From the NCBI GenBank assembly GCA_001599595.1, contig BCHH01000011.1, forward strand, positions 1,137,894-1,201,893: DNA of 64,000 nt, read 5' to 3'. The notes beneath the pieces are model-generated. The model was not told the DNA's origin. It was given only the letters and a program-made list of their open reading frames with translations, and did no database searches. The stretch is from Beverwykella pulmonaria (lineage: Eukaryota > Ascomycota > Dothideomycetes > Pleosporales > Melanommataceae). Shown piece by piece: positions 44,568 to 55,822 of this stretch; position 1 is the stretch's first letter, and every line of letters starts with the position of its first letter. Position numbers and translations under genes: made by a program.

Positions 44568-47500
44568 ATGGACACTGTTCTTGTACCCATTGAGCTCTCT
44601 GCGTTCGCATTAACCCCAGCGTGCTGTGACGGCGACGCGAAGATTGCTCCAATAACACAACCGAACTATATCGGGCTGCGATTGGATGGGAATCTCATAC
44701 AGCATGACGTGCAAGAGCACGTAGATCTGCACTCAACAAGCCCTGCAAGTCGCAACTCGCGGCCGGCAGACTGGACCAATCCGCCCAACCTAAAGGAGAA
44801 TCGCCTTGGAATCTACTTGCACTGGAGTCTACCGAGAGCATACAGGACTGGAATATCCCGAACAGACGAAACGGCGAATGAAGATGGAGACACTTCACCG
44901 ACGGAGCCAGTGTATCGTAGAGTGCCTAATCGGTGGCTCGTTGTGCGGTACCTCAGGCATCAATCGCCTCCTGACAAACTTCCACGTTTCCAAAGCTGGG
45001 TCATAGAAAGCGATCGTTTACGCAAAATTGATGAGATTCCTGACAACGTGGACCTTGAAGTCGATGTTAGTCCCTTCGTTGTCTACGAGGGAAATGCAAA
45101 TGACCCTTCGCTGGTCGAGAATCAAGCAGAAATGTTCATTGGAAAGAGGAATCTGCATTCTGGTTGGCCTGGGGAGCCTGGATGGTGTGAAGATGCTTCG
45201 AGCCAGGCGAATTTTGTTGGTTTGACTGTCATGGATTCTTCCAATCCATTATTTCCCGGTAGATATCAACCTCAACGCAGATTGATCACGGATGCATGCT
45301 AATACAAGATAGACTACGTGATGCATAATGGCGGTGTATTTTCAATTATTGATTCCTTCACTTATAAAGAAGATGGTTCAAGCGAGAAGCACCTTCAATC
45401 TGTGGAAGCAGACTACTACGTACTCGGCTGGCACTCCGACAGAAAAAATGATCCCCTGAACCACGCAGGCGAAGAAACTCTCCAGGACCGACTGAAAGAG
45501 CTGTTTCTAACCGTACAGACCTCTGAGGAGACTGAAACCGAGGAATATCTGCAGGATCTACTCAAATCAAGAAATTCATCAAGTATCTTGATCCATGGCT
45601 CCATGTACGGCGTTCAATGGGATCGATCTGGGAAACCACCGAGTCGTGCCGACGAGGCAGCAAAGACTTTCACCAATGAAGTCGCTATGGAACCTCTCTC
45701 CATCGGAACAACTCCTCTTAATGCTACATTGACCTTCCTTGAAGCTCATGAGAAGGATATCGAAGGCATCTTCGGTCCCGATACATCCACTTTGACCAAA
45801 GATCTTCTGGAGATATCTACTCTGCTATATGCGGCTGATGATAGCTACAACGCTAGACTCAAAGCGCAGGATTCTGCTATATCACACAACTTTCTTGCAG
45901 CTGATGGCGGGTCATATTGGAAGTTCAGTTTTGAGGCCGATCCGGGCACAAGTGTGCCGGATCCGACAGATGAACAGGTCAGATACTTGCTTAGTCTCAA
46001 TGATGCACAATCACGTCTCGATGCAGGGTCCTTTAAGGTTCGTGAAACTCGCTGGAGTTTATTCGCTGAGTGGTGGAAGTTCGTAAGCGATCGAAGCAAC
46101 ATAACCGCTACAATAAAAGAGAGATACACCAAACGGGTCCTGCAGCTCAAGGAGGAAATCACCACTCTGGATACAGACTCAGCGCAGCAGATAGCTTTAA
46201 TTGCGGATGTTTCTGCGAAAATACCCTGCAAGAAGATACCGAAAGATACATTTTACGAGCGTCTAGAGCCGACCCTGTGTATTGCAGGTCTGGACTCAGC
46301 GTGGCCTTCGGACTTCATGGAGAATCTACCAGTTCGTGTCAGCCGCCAACTGCAACAAGATTGGGACATCGTGCTAGATGGCACTTCACTGCGAAGTTTG
46401 ACGGACGCTTCGAATATGTTATTTGGCGTCGCTACTAACCCTGTGCCTTCTAGTGCTGACCTGGACCGCATCGCGATCAGCGTTCTTTTAGAGGGCATGC
46501 AACGTACCGCAATTCTGAATCAGAATGCAGCCAACCAGTCCATCTTTGGCAAGGGGAGTCAAAGCTGGGGTGGTAAGAATCCCTTTGCTCCTCTGTTTGT
46601 AGAGTGGGAAGCTGTCTACTATCACATTGACAAGGCGAAATGGGATGTCAGTATTGCGCCAAATCCAGTAGGAATCCCAAACACTCATGCAGAGTATACT
46701 GTTACCGAACCACTCTGGGAAGACCCATCGAACCAAATCAACACGCGAGTCATTACTGGCCGTGTGCTCGTTCTACCTCAACCTATCTTTGCTTTGGAGA
46801 CCCTAGTTCTAGATGTTTTAGATAATTCGGCGGATGATATCCCACTCAGTGTAGAGGCTAGAGCGAATATCGTACAGAACATCAAGAAACTCAGGTTCTT
46901 GTCATGTACACTTGCCGGTCTCACTGATCATCTTCTGACAAGATATCTTGGCACACATGTCAAACCCAATGCGCGGCTGCAAGGACAAAAGATCGTTCCA
47001 ATTGGACAAGCCGCGGTGGCAGCTCAAGACATTGGTTTTGACGCAGACGCACTGCGAATGATAGACGCGGAAAGGTGAATAACCATCCAATAATCTCATT
47101 TTACTGAGTATTGCTAAAATATTGGAAGTGCCATGACTCCCTACGGAAACCTCCTGAACTTTGATTCAGCCAGTTACCCCGATGTTCCGTTCAAGGGCGC
47201 TACTCATGGCCAATTGCTATTTACAAAAGTACGATTTATATCTCAGAGCCATATTAAAGCTCTAACAATAGACAGTTGAACATCATTGACAAGTTCGGCC
47301 AAGCTATTACTCTCCCGTCACCAAAGCCTCGCATGAAACATCCTGAGCAGCCACCCAGATCCATACATCCTTGTCTGAGCCATAATCTCACTCCGAACAC
47401 AGTGCATGGCACACTAAACACTGTTTATCCAGAGCCAGTCCAAGGCTCAAATAACCAACAACTCTGTCGGTTTATCCAGCTACCGCCCGCCATCAATCAA

Positions 47501-48799
47501 AACTGTCGCTTGAACGCCGTGTTTCTGAATCGAAACAGTGATTCTAAACAAGGTGACTCATGGCCTGGCTGGGGTTCCTTTTGGCACGAATCTGTCGACT
47601 TGCATGATGATCCAGTTTTCGGCTGGATCGTTGTCAACTACCAAGAGTGTGGTCTCCAATTCTTCCTCGCTGACGGAACATTCTACCGCGAAGTGCGAGT
47701 TGGCGGCATTCGTGGGACCCACACTGGTATGAAGTGGCTCCCATTCAGTCCTCCGAAAGATGAGGTGCGCACAGGAAACGGGCAGTTGGATCAGCTGATT
47801 CAGAAGCTCACCGATCCTTTGGATACGAGCTCCTGTTATCTCCAAGGATTCTTTAACATGATTAATGGTGCCATTGGCACAATGCCCTTTGCGCCTTCAG
47901 AATACGCGACATATGCGAACAGTATTGTGGGAAAGCCGCTGGCTCTTGTAAATGTTGGATGGTCTCTGGAGCTCTCGATCTCCGCGCGAGAGGCGCAGAA
48001 CACATTGGGCCGTGTACCAGAGGATGTCCAGGCGGATATGGCGAGCTACAAGTTTCCCTTCAAGATTGGCGATGCTGAGCACCCTCAAGATGGAGTCGCC
48101 GGATATTTCTTCTCTGACAATAACATTACTGGGGCAACGGATTGGAGTAAATTGTACACCTACTTCCCAAGTAATACAACAGCCAGCACCATTTCCATCA
48201 AACCAGAGAACTTTCCCACTCTGTCACCAACCTATGTTGAGCCTCGCAGTTCGTTCCTATCGACAACGCGCACATCATACTCCTCGTATACAGAGGCGCG
48301 GGTAGCCCAATATCTCATCACGACCATGCTCATCGATCCGTACACTCCCATCCGCGCACATTGCCCCATACTGCCCATCAAGTTGCTATCGCTCCCAAGC
48401 TGGACAATTGAAAGGGCCTTTACGCGCATGACGGCCTTCTTCCATCTTGGTCCCCACCTACTATCCGCAGATGTGCCAGCACAGTACGACTCGGCACATC
48501 CCCTGTCTACAGAAACTGCTTCGATTAATGCAGCACTCAAAGTAGCGTATGAAGAGTGCGAATTATCTCGTCTAAAAAATATCGAATTGCCTGTTGCATC
48601 AAAGGAAGGGTTGTGGAAATGGCTTCAGCCATACAATGTACAGGATGATGAAGACGAACATTTCCGAGAGACACGTTTCAACATTTTAGATGTTGAACAG
48701 CAGTCCAGTCGAATTGGTAAATATACTGCACCGTACACTTTTGTAGAAGGATATCTGCAGCTGGCGAAACATGGTACTGATACAGCATCTACATCTTGA
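44568..48799 (+). CDS. Giant partner protein of the DUF6603 gene, function unknown
   Basis: 1358 aa from exons 44568-45258, 45313-47074, 47129-47228 and 47276-48799. An apparent in-frame stop at 45300 is inside the first intron (donor GTAGAT, branch GCTAAT, acceptor ATAG), and splicing gives NPLFPDYVMHNGGVFSI. The third exon is small (100 bp) and restores AMTPYGNLLNFDS and THGQLLFTKLNIIDKFGQAI, the best conserved stretch. The N-terminus has YIGLRLDGNLIQHD, LGIYLHWSLPRAYR and NRWLVVRYLR, and further on HGSMYGVQWDR; I associate these with uncharacterised bacterial proteins that accompany DUF6603. A central region is helical and polar. No signal peptide or membrane segment. Its end lies only 20 bp from the convergent next gene. 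Confidence 0.82.
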
Positions 48800-48819
48800 G
48801 ATTTTCGGTAAACATCTGC

Positions 48820-50442
48820 CTAAGTCTTATCAACTAAGTACTCAAGCTCCCCTCTCTGTTCGTCGCTTAACACTGGGGTTTTCGCGCCGATTCTCCATCT
48901 GCACAGTTCTAATGGTACTATTAGATGTATTGGTTGTGTTTCGCTGTGCAATGTTGATGAAGAACCATCTCGGTAGACGGGCGAGGGCCCTGAAGGACTC
49001 CATGAGAACAACGCTCCCATGACTACGTAGCCATCCTCGTAGCCCCTAAAATTATCGGAGTCAATCTGCGCGCCCCAACGATCCCTATTCCCCTTAAAAC
49101 CGTATGTGAGATCGTATCTGAGCATTTTCTTACCCCTGCCCGAGCTAGAGAGAACGAGTGACACAATGGGCTCCTTCTTGCCCCTACAGTGAGGACAAGC
49201 TAGTCGATAGCTGAATTCGAAGGTTTTTGGCGCTACTCCCAATTCTGGCAAAAGTGGTTGACCTACATCTTGAGGCTGAACAGAACTGAGCTCAATGGGT
49301 AAATGTTGACCCCATTTTGTGAAGTCGATAACCTGGGTCGTGAAGTTGTATGTAGACCGCGGATTGCCTCCAAGGCCGTCCATGTGAGTTCTCAGTAAAT
49401 CGGCATTACTCGTCCAGAAGTAGCGGTCCTCAACGCCTTTCGTAGAGCGGAAAAGACTCGGTGTTGCCCAGGTTGGGTCCACACTCTTAAAAAATTTGAC
49501 AACGGATGACTGGAGCTCATACTCACACCACGAGTGGTTCATTTTGCTGAGACACATGGTGTGATCTGTAGCCCTTCTGGACCAGCCGTTACAGCGCTTT
49601 GCAGTTCTCAGCCCATCCCCTAGATCTGCGCATGTTATCCAATTCAGCATGGTTACGAAAAGATGTGCAATTCCTGAACAAACGTCCGTGCCTCTGTCCA
49701 CAGTCTGTACAACAGATTCGATGTACCAGCCGGCTGGCTGTTTAAGATCCAAGTCGTAGGTAATGGACAGAGCAACCCACATGAAGACGAATCGAGCGCG
49801 ATCGATTGCATCAAGTTGGGCTCCCCGTTCTGGGCGCAGCATCCTAAGCTTTACCAGGTTCCAGAGACCCATAACCATCGCATGGAACTTCTGTACGGCC
49901 ACATCGCTGGAGCTATTTGACTTCTTCAGATCCTCTAACAACCTTTCCCCGTAACCCGCCTTGAAATACGACTCATATGTGCGCGAGGTCAACATGACAT
50001 ACATGGCCATGATGAGAATTCTTAAGTTGGTGTAGTAGTCCTCCTTGATGGAAGCGAGTTGATCCTTTTTGGTTATCGCTGTTTCTGATAGTTGTCGGAT
50101 TCGATCATCCACGTTCTGTCGCGCTTGTTCGAAATTCTGGAATTCGGTGGTGTCAGGTGTCAATCCCGCTGCTATATCCTTTTTTAAAAACATTACAGAT
50201 ACTTCTAGGGCTCTCATGCACTCCTTCAGGCCTTCTTGGGGTAGGTTCGCGTACTTGATCTCGTCTAATTTAAAATCCATTATCCCTTTGGTCGGACTAT
50301 TGCGAAACTTGTTACGAAACCTGGCTTGTCCATATAAGGAATACTGGAACGCAAGGTTGTCGATCTCGGTAAAGTCGCGACACACAATGCAAGAGTGGTG
50401 CTCGTCGTGCTCTGTGTATGGAGGTAGCGTGGTCTCATTCAT
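48820..50442 (-). CDS. KY/transglutaminase-like protein, paralogue 1
   Basis: 540 aa, single exon. The start is ATG 50442; the frame continues upstream without another ATG. The N-terminus carries HHSCIVCRDFTEIDNLA, shared with the next gene. A papain-like transglutaminase core of the kyphoscoliosis-peptidase (KY) kind follows: WVALSITYDLDL, then GTDVCSGIAHLFV with Cys255, HSWCEYE with His303 and SVDPTWATP with Asp322, so the catalytic triad looks intact. The C-terminal half has HLPIELSSVQPQ and a beta-rich region with CPHCRG. KY-type proteins in animals are peptidases or cytoskeletal scaffolds, while Cyk3-type fungal members act in cytokinesis, often without catalysis. Activity here is inferred from the residues only. 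No signal peptide. Confidence 0.75.
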   Translation of the reverse strand: MNETTLPPYTEHDEHHSCIVCRDFTEIDNLAFQYSLYGQARFRNKFRNSPTKGIMDFKLDEIKYANLPQEGLKECMRALEVSVMFLKKDIAAGLTPDTTEFQNFEQARQNVDDRIRQLSETAITKKDQLASIKEDYYTNLRILIMAMYVMLTSRTYESYFKAGYGERLLEDLKKSNSSSDVAVQKFHAMVMGLWNLVKLRMLRPERGAQLDAIDRARFVFMWVALSITYDLDLKQPAGWYIESVVQTVDRGTDVCSGIAHLFVTMLNWITCADLGDGLRTAKRCNGWSRRATDHTMCLSKMNHSWCEYELQSSVVKFFKSVDPTWATPSLFRSTKGVEDRYFWTSNADLLRTHMDGLGGNPRSTYNFTTQVIDFTKWGQHLPIELSSVQPQDVGQPLLPELGVAPKTFEFSYRLACPHCRGKKEPIVSLVLSSSGRGKKMLRYDLTYGFKGNRDRWGAQIDSDNFRGYEDGYVVMGALFSWSPSGPSPVYRDGSSSTLHSETQPIHLIVPLELCRWRIGAKTPVLSDEQRGELEYLVDKT

Positions 50443-50756
50443 GGTGTCAAATGTAGAAGTATCTGTTGGTAGGCTGAGAGCGACAACTAAATTAGAGCTT
50501 GGTAGGAGATATATGCAGCAACTTGACAATTTCAATTCCTTCTTATTTGCTCAATGCGTCATCCGATACCAATAAAATCTGTAAGGTAGAGCGCATTTGT
50601 CTATACGAGTGCGACTAGATCAGCTGACATCACCTGCGCGTGGTACGACTCTCGGCATCCTCTCGAGTCTTACTGTATTGGCGAGATCATAGAGTGGTTC
50701 TACTGCACATGAACTTCAGACTGTGATTTCGGTTCTAGGTTCGGATTCAAGTTAAA
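50443..50756. other. Intergenic stretch between the two KY-type genes
   Basis: About 310 bp; 3' flank of paralogue 2 and promoter of paralogue 1. Nothing distinct seen. Confidence 0.4.
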
Positions 50757-52451
50757 CTAGGTAGACTTTGGTGTCTTTGGAATGCGAACCCCGGACATGT
50801 CCCATAGCTTGTTTTTTAGGACTCGCACCGGGTTCCCACCAATCTCGGGAAAATAACCAAGCCACATGCGTGTACTTGCGGGAAGTGGCTTGGAAGTCGA
50901 ACCGACATCCCATCGACAGACCTCTTTCCAATCCGTAACCATGCTTCTGGCCATCTCGTCATGGAAGCAAGGAGCCCATGCTGAGCCAATCCGCCAGTGT
51001 CTAGCCTCCATCTTCACAAAAAAGGGTCCGCCGACATCCGGGTGCTTCACTGAAGCCTCCCACAGCCCAGGTCGGCCCTGAAGAAAGTTGCGTTGATATT
51101 TCGTTGGGAAGCCATTCTCATCAAATACCGTAACTCGAGTGACCGGGCATCGTTCTGGAGGCAACTTAGAGCAGCGGAGGCTGTATGTAAACTTCAACTC
51201 CGATCTACGATCATCTAGGATGGGTTCATTGATTTGAGGTTGGACTGAGGACTGTTCAATGGGTAAGTTGCGTCCGAATACTGTGAAGTCAATCGTGTCG
51301 CTAGCCCAGAGATGATTGCTGTCACGCTCGATTACGGGGCAATACTGGAAAGTCGGATCATACGGAATATGCGTCAGGCGGAAGTCGATATTACTCATGG
51401 AGAAAAACTGATCGCATGCTCCCTCGTCATCGAGTAGTCCCCAGCCATGCGAGTTTGCTCTGGTGACGTCGATGACTTTTGTCACGGTTGTTGTGCCGTT
51501 ACTGTATTGAAACGAATTCCAAGCGTGCCCCACGTCTTGTTGTGTCTCTTGGCGGGCAGTTTCTTTCGTGAAACCTTTAATGACGCCTGATTTCATGTCG
51601 CTACGGTATTTGTTGGCAATCGTCTTGAAGAAGAAGTCGAACAGGTACGCGATGCCCTCACAAACATCGGTCCCGCGATGAATGATGTCTGCTACCGAGT
51701 ACGAAACCTTTCCCGTTTTCCACTCTTGAAATCTGTGCGCACCAATGTCCATATCATAGGTGATTGACATAGTGATCCAAACATAAAAGAGGCGCGACAT
51801 AGCCAGGAAGTCCTGTTTGTCAAGCCCTAGCTTTTTCCGTGCCACCTGCCAAAATATAACGACCATTCTCCTTACGACATCCTCTTTCGCCGCATCCAGC
51901 TCCTTGAATAATGTCATGAACTCTTTTCCGCCCACATCCTTCGAGAGCACGAATCCCTCGCCCAGAAAAAATGAGCCTTGTAACGCATAGATACTCTGCC
52001 ATATGCCCTTTTCTATTTGTAGATATTTTATCTCCAACTCTATTTCAGGTGCCTCGGATCCTTTTTTCTCGTTTACTGCATTCCATCTCTTAACCAGGGT
52101 TTCAAATCTAACTTGCATGGCATCTTCGTCAGGGGGTCCCACCTTTTTAGCCTCACCGATGGCCTTCGCATCTTCCGTCGCCTTCACCCTCACTTTCTCA
52201 GGAGTGTTGTAAACTCCATCTTGAATATTATGCGCCTTCCGCATGTCGTCAAGCTCCCTGTTCATTTTAGCTAGCAGGTCCAACTTCCGGTTGAACTCGT
52301 CTGATCCATCTGGGAACCCATCTCGGCTCGCAATCCTCTTATTTGACGCCGCCCCAGCTAGTATAAAATCTTTTGCAAATTCGTCAATCTTAGAAAAGTC
52401 ACGGCAGACAATGCAGTTGTGGGCGTGGACTGCGATTACATCGTCTGCCAT
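50757..52451 (-). CDS. KY/transglutaminase-like protein, paralogue 2
   Basis: 564 aa, single exon, start ATG 52451 (MADDVIAVHAHNC). Paralogue of the gene at 48820: shared HNCIVCRDFSKIDEFAK start, WITMSITYDMDIG, GTDVCEGIAYLFD with Cys264, GHAWNSF with His309, VIDVTRA with Asp328 and NLPIEQSSVQPQ. It also has the KY-family element FFSMSNIDFRLTHIPYDP, which places the fold call on firmer ground than paralogue 1. The first 200 residues are helical and charged (possible coiled coil). The two genes lie in tandem in the same direction, so they arose by local duplication and then diverged widely. Likely a cysteine peptidase or transglutaminase fold; substrate unknown. Confidence 0.8.
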   Translation of the reverse strand: MADDVIAVHAHNCIVCRDFSKIDEFAKDFILAGAASNKRIASRDGFPDGSDEFNRKLDLLAKMNRELDDMRKAHNIQDGVYNTPEKVRVKATEDAKAIGEAKKVGPPDEDAMQVRFETLVKRWNAVNEKKGSEAPEIELEIKYLQIEKGIWQSIYALQGSFFLGEGFVLSKDVGGKEFMTLFKELDAAKEDVVRRMVVIFWQVARKKLGLDKQDFLAMSRLFYVWITMSITYDMDIGAHRFQEWKTGKVSYSVADIIHRGTDVCEGIAYLFDFFFKTIANKYRSDMKSGVIKGFTKETARQETQQDVGHAWNSFQYSNGTTTVTKVIDVTRANSHGWGLLDDEGACDQFFSMSNIDFRLTHIPYDPTFQYCPVIERDSNHLWASDTIDFTVFGRNLPIEQSSVQPQINEPILDDRRSELKFTYSLRCSKLPPERCPVTRVTVFDENGFPTKYQRNFLQGRPGLWEASVKHPDVGGPFFVKMEARHWRIGSAWAPCFHDEMARSMVTDWKEVCRWDVGSTSKPLPASTRMWLGYFPEIGGNPVRVLKNKLWDMSGVRIPKTPKST

Positions 52452-52877
52452 CTCTGTGAAGCGAAAGGTGGAGTCAGGTGTAAAATTGCTGGACTGGGCT
52501 TGACTCAACTGAAAAATAATCACATGATGAAGGTTTCGTTGGGAGCTCTACCCACGCTACGCGGTCGATTGAACGGCGTGACAAATAGCACCACCAGCCA
52601 TCAACACCAGCAGCGGCTTACCCCTCAACAAGAGTAATTCCTAGTTGAATGGGTACTTGAAGAAGACGCTCGAGCCTGCCCTCCCTCGCGCGCCAGAGCT
52701 CGAGAAATGGCCAGTCGAATCTTACGCATGAGTGGTTGGTTCTATATATCACGTGGTTGATGCCAAGTCCCGACACGGGCCTTGGTGCCTCAGGGCAGAA
52801 CCTTCTCGTCCTCCTCCACCTCGTCCATCTCTCCTCAGCTATCATCAACAGCCTCATTGTACGCTCAATAGGCTAAT

Positions 52878-53900
52878 ATGGCTCGATTTGTATCCCCACC
52901 CACCGTCCCAACAAGTTCGACACGAACTCAAGCTACTTGCGTTGTTTTTTTGTATTTGATTCTTTGCTTTCTGTATATAGTCCGAGGCCGGGTGGCCAGC
53001 TCCCTCTCAGAGTACTACGTACTACGTACTCTCCAACCATCGGAGGGTATCTCATCGCTCGCACGTGACTGGGGCACGAGGGCTCTCACACGAGACTCGA
53101 CTTCGGGAGCTGTCCCTGAGCTTACGCCCCAAATCAAGCGTTACAAACAAGATAAAACACCTACTTCCCTGATGATGATACGTGAAGAGATAGATGGCGA
53201 CGAGAATCCCGTCGGCCAGCTCTGGCTCTCACACTTCATCCGACGGAATCCACGCGTCGCGTCGGTTATTGGCAGGAAGATAGAGACTCAGAGAGCTGAG
53301 GCAGCTGCATCTAGGCAAGTGCGCGTGTTCCTAGAGCTCTTTGAGCGTACTCGACAGAGGCTCAATATACCTATGGAACATGTGTACCAACTCAAGAGAC
53401 CTTGCCAACTCGTTGAAAAAAGGCTTATATCAAGTCTCCAGAGGATCGTGAGTGAGTCTTGATAATTGAGTGTGCATCAGCTACTGGCAAGAGGCTACGC
53501 TGCCCCATCATCTTCAAAGTCCAGTCTCTCCAGACTACGTGGTTCTCATATGAGCAAGCATTGAGATGACTCATCATGTGACCCACTGGCCGATACATCC
53601 CACTCAGCGCCTGATTACACTATACAACATCCGAGAATGGCTGGACATCAAATACTATTGGTACTGAGTGGCTACGGCATATATTCCTTCTAGAAAATGC
53701 TCGGCACAGGACCTAGCATATACTGCTTATCCTAGACGGCCACGGCAGCCATATTGACATAGAGTTTTAATGTCTCTGCAAACAGAATCACATCCAGCTT
53801 CTCTACCTACCTACCCACTCCTCGCACTCCATCGAGGAAGGTCATGAATTCGTAGAGGATCACATATTAAAGTGGTTTACACAGAAAATGGTGCACATGG
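52878..53900 (+). pseudogene. Decayed pogo/Fot-type DDE transposase
   Basis: The first frame (to 53462) has the CENP-B/Tc5-type helix-turn-helix element LWLSHFIRRNPRVASVIGRK and FLELFERTRQRLNIP. After 53462 the catalytic part is found in broken frames: IIFKVQSLQTTWFSYEQAL, then TTSENGWTSNTIGTEWLRH, ILLILDGHGSHIDIEF and NHIQLLYLPTHSSHS. The GHGSH box still has its aspartate, but stops and frameshifts divide the gene, and the first catalytic Asp is not visible. So the transposon is dead. It marks the right border of the giant-protein cluster; element ends were not found. Confidence 0.88.
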
Positions 53901-55822
53901 AGCAAGACCAAGCGCTAAGATCTTTATTCGATCTCTATAAGTACCTCCAACGGCCCGATAAAGGACGAATGATACTTGAATCGGTAGAGGTTAACAAGCA
54001 TAAAATCGACAGTATGCTCTGTGTCGGAACAAAATGTGAACACACTTTGTCCCTGCGTTGATTGGCATATATACCTTCCAACACTCTAGATGGCTCAATA
54101 ACATGCACCACGAGCGTTGGACCCTGTTATAGACAGGTATCGTTCTACATCGATACCAAAGCTCCGGAAGGTATTGAAAAAGTACGAGAATGAGCCTTAT
54201 CATTCATCCGCCGCCGAATAGGAGAGACAATTTGCTACACGATATAAAGACGGTATTTGAAGTCCTTCCTTCGTTCCCTTAATCTCGAGGTTCGAGGTTC
54301 CGGTTTGTGTTCATCGCCCGGATCGGGGAGGATCCCATAGCGCAAATTCCCTCCGCGTCAGCTTGTAGGCGTATTCTTTCCTCACTCGCTGCTGTTAGAT
54401 GCTTAGATCAATCCAAGAAATCTGGAATTGGCCGCAGATGACTTCTGAAGTTCACTAACGTCAAGAAGTCGTAGCTTACAGCATTATCAAGATTGTTGTA
54501 TAGCCTTCTCTAATACGCATCCCACATTTTCCTATGTGCGGCTAGCACGAGACTATAACGCTTATATACATATGCTTGCTCGTCCGGTGTTCCTCGATTT
54601 AGAAGCACATACTCATTTCACCTTCGATTCGATTCTAGAGATGTGAAGCTAGTGTATTAAGTGATTTACTGGCCAATTGATTGCGCGCGGCACCACCAAA
54701 GATGATAAATGTAGTGGTATCAATGCTTCGATATCGGGGGCCTTCTCCTCGTCAGAGATGGGGTTGGGTGATTCAACGACGAGCCACCTCCACGTCTAAG
54801 ATCGGTGGGGAGACTCTGGGGTCATTGTGTGGATGGGTATATCAATTCGTGGATTGGGTAGAGTGAGAATAATGATGAGAGATAAATTCCTGAAGATTTT
54901 CATCCTGACTGTTGGGAACAACATGGCAACGACAGCGAAATCAATATATTCAAATTCTCTAATTCTTTGACCACTCGCTAGCGCAAACGAGTTCGGTGTT
55001 CCCGACCAAGACTAAACAATAAATGAATACCAGATCCTAATTCCAACAAAGATAGTAAGTCCGAGATGAGAAATTTGAAGATAAGAAATGGAAAAACAAA
55101 CATCAAGAGACACTCATAGATTCATCGCAGCCCACACACGATGTAGATAGACGCTCTTGAGTCCCGCAGCATCTACAGCAACAGCCGCACCCAACAACGC
55201 TCGTTCAGCACAACACTGTCATACTTTTATCGTTCATTCGTCTATCTTTCTTCATTATCCATATGCAATCCATGCCTCTTCCTCGCTTGTCCCAAACGAA
55301 ACCTACTGCGCAAAAAGAAGAACAGAATGTCGACGCACCACTCGACACACAGACCCGCTTTGACGTTGGAGGAAGGAGAGGTGGGTAGCGCGTACCTACA
55401 ACGCAGCCAGAATGAGGGAAGAGGAAGCCATATATCGTGTCCGTATCCAGGTCAAAGGAAAGCTGTTTGGGAAAATGAGGTGAGGTCCATATCAATCCAG
55501 GAACAGATGTTTTGTCGTGGGAAGCCAGAGGCCAGCCTTGATATCCAATCCGAAGCCCGCCAGAAAAATCACCGTAAAATATTCCGATCAATGATGCATG
55601 CCATATCATGTTTACAACCACAGATTCTTCACCTATCCATCAAACGTGAAACAGAGAATTCGATGGGTTGCTCCTCCTGTGAAGAGATCCAGCCGCCAGA
55701 ATCGTTTGCTTGCAGTAATGATACGAAGTTTTACGTCTACGTGTCGAAAACCAAATGTAGAGATATAGAAAGGGTATCGATCGAGTCCCAAAAAGATTGA
55801 TGTGAAGGGTTCTTGAAAATAT
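53901..55822. other. Gene-free stretch of 1.9 kb
   Basis: No frame with family features; the 138-codon minus-strand frame (55621-55205) and the 157-codon plus-strand frame (55327-55800) overlap each other and show no domain. The right end is the 3' flank of the CLA4 gene. Confidence 0.4.

Noticed and set aside
45300..45302. Nonsense mutation in the giant partner gene
   Set aside because: It falls inside a well-formed 54-bp intron with donor, branch point and acceptor that keeps the phase.
34225..52451. Secondary-metabolite gene cluster
   Set aside because: No polyketide synthase, peptide synthetase, terpene cyclase, P450 or dedicated regulator lies in the block.
54281..54310. Possible tRNA T-arm (GAGGTTCGAGGTTCC)
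   Set aside because: No matching acceptor, D or anticodon arm around it.
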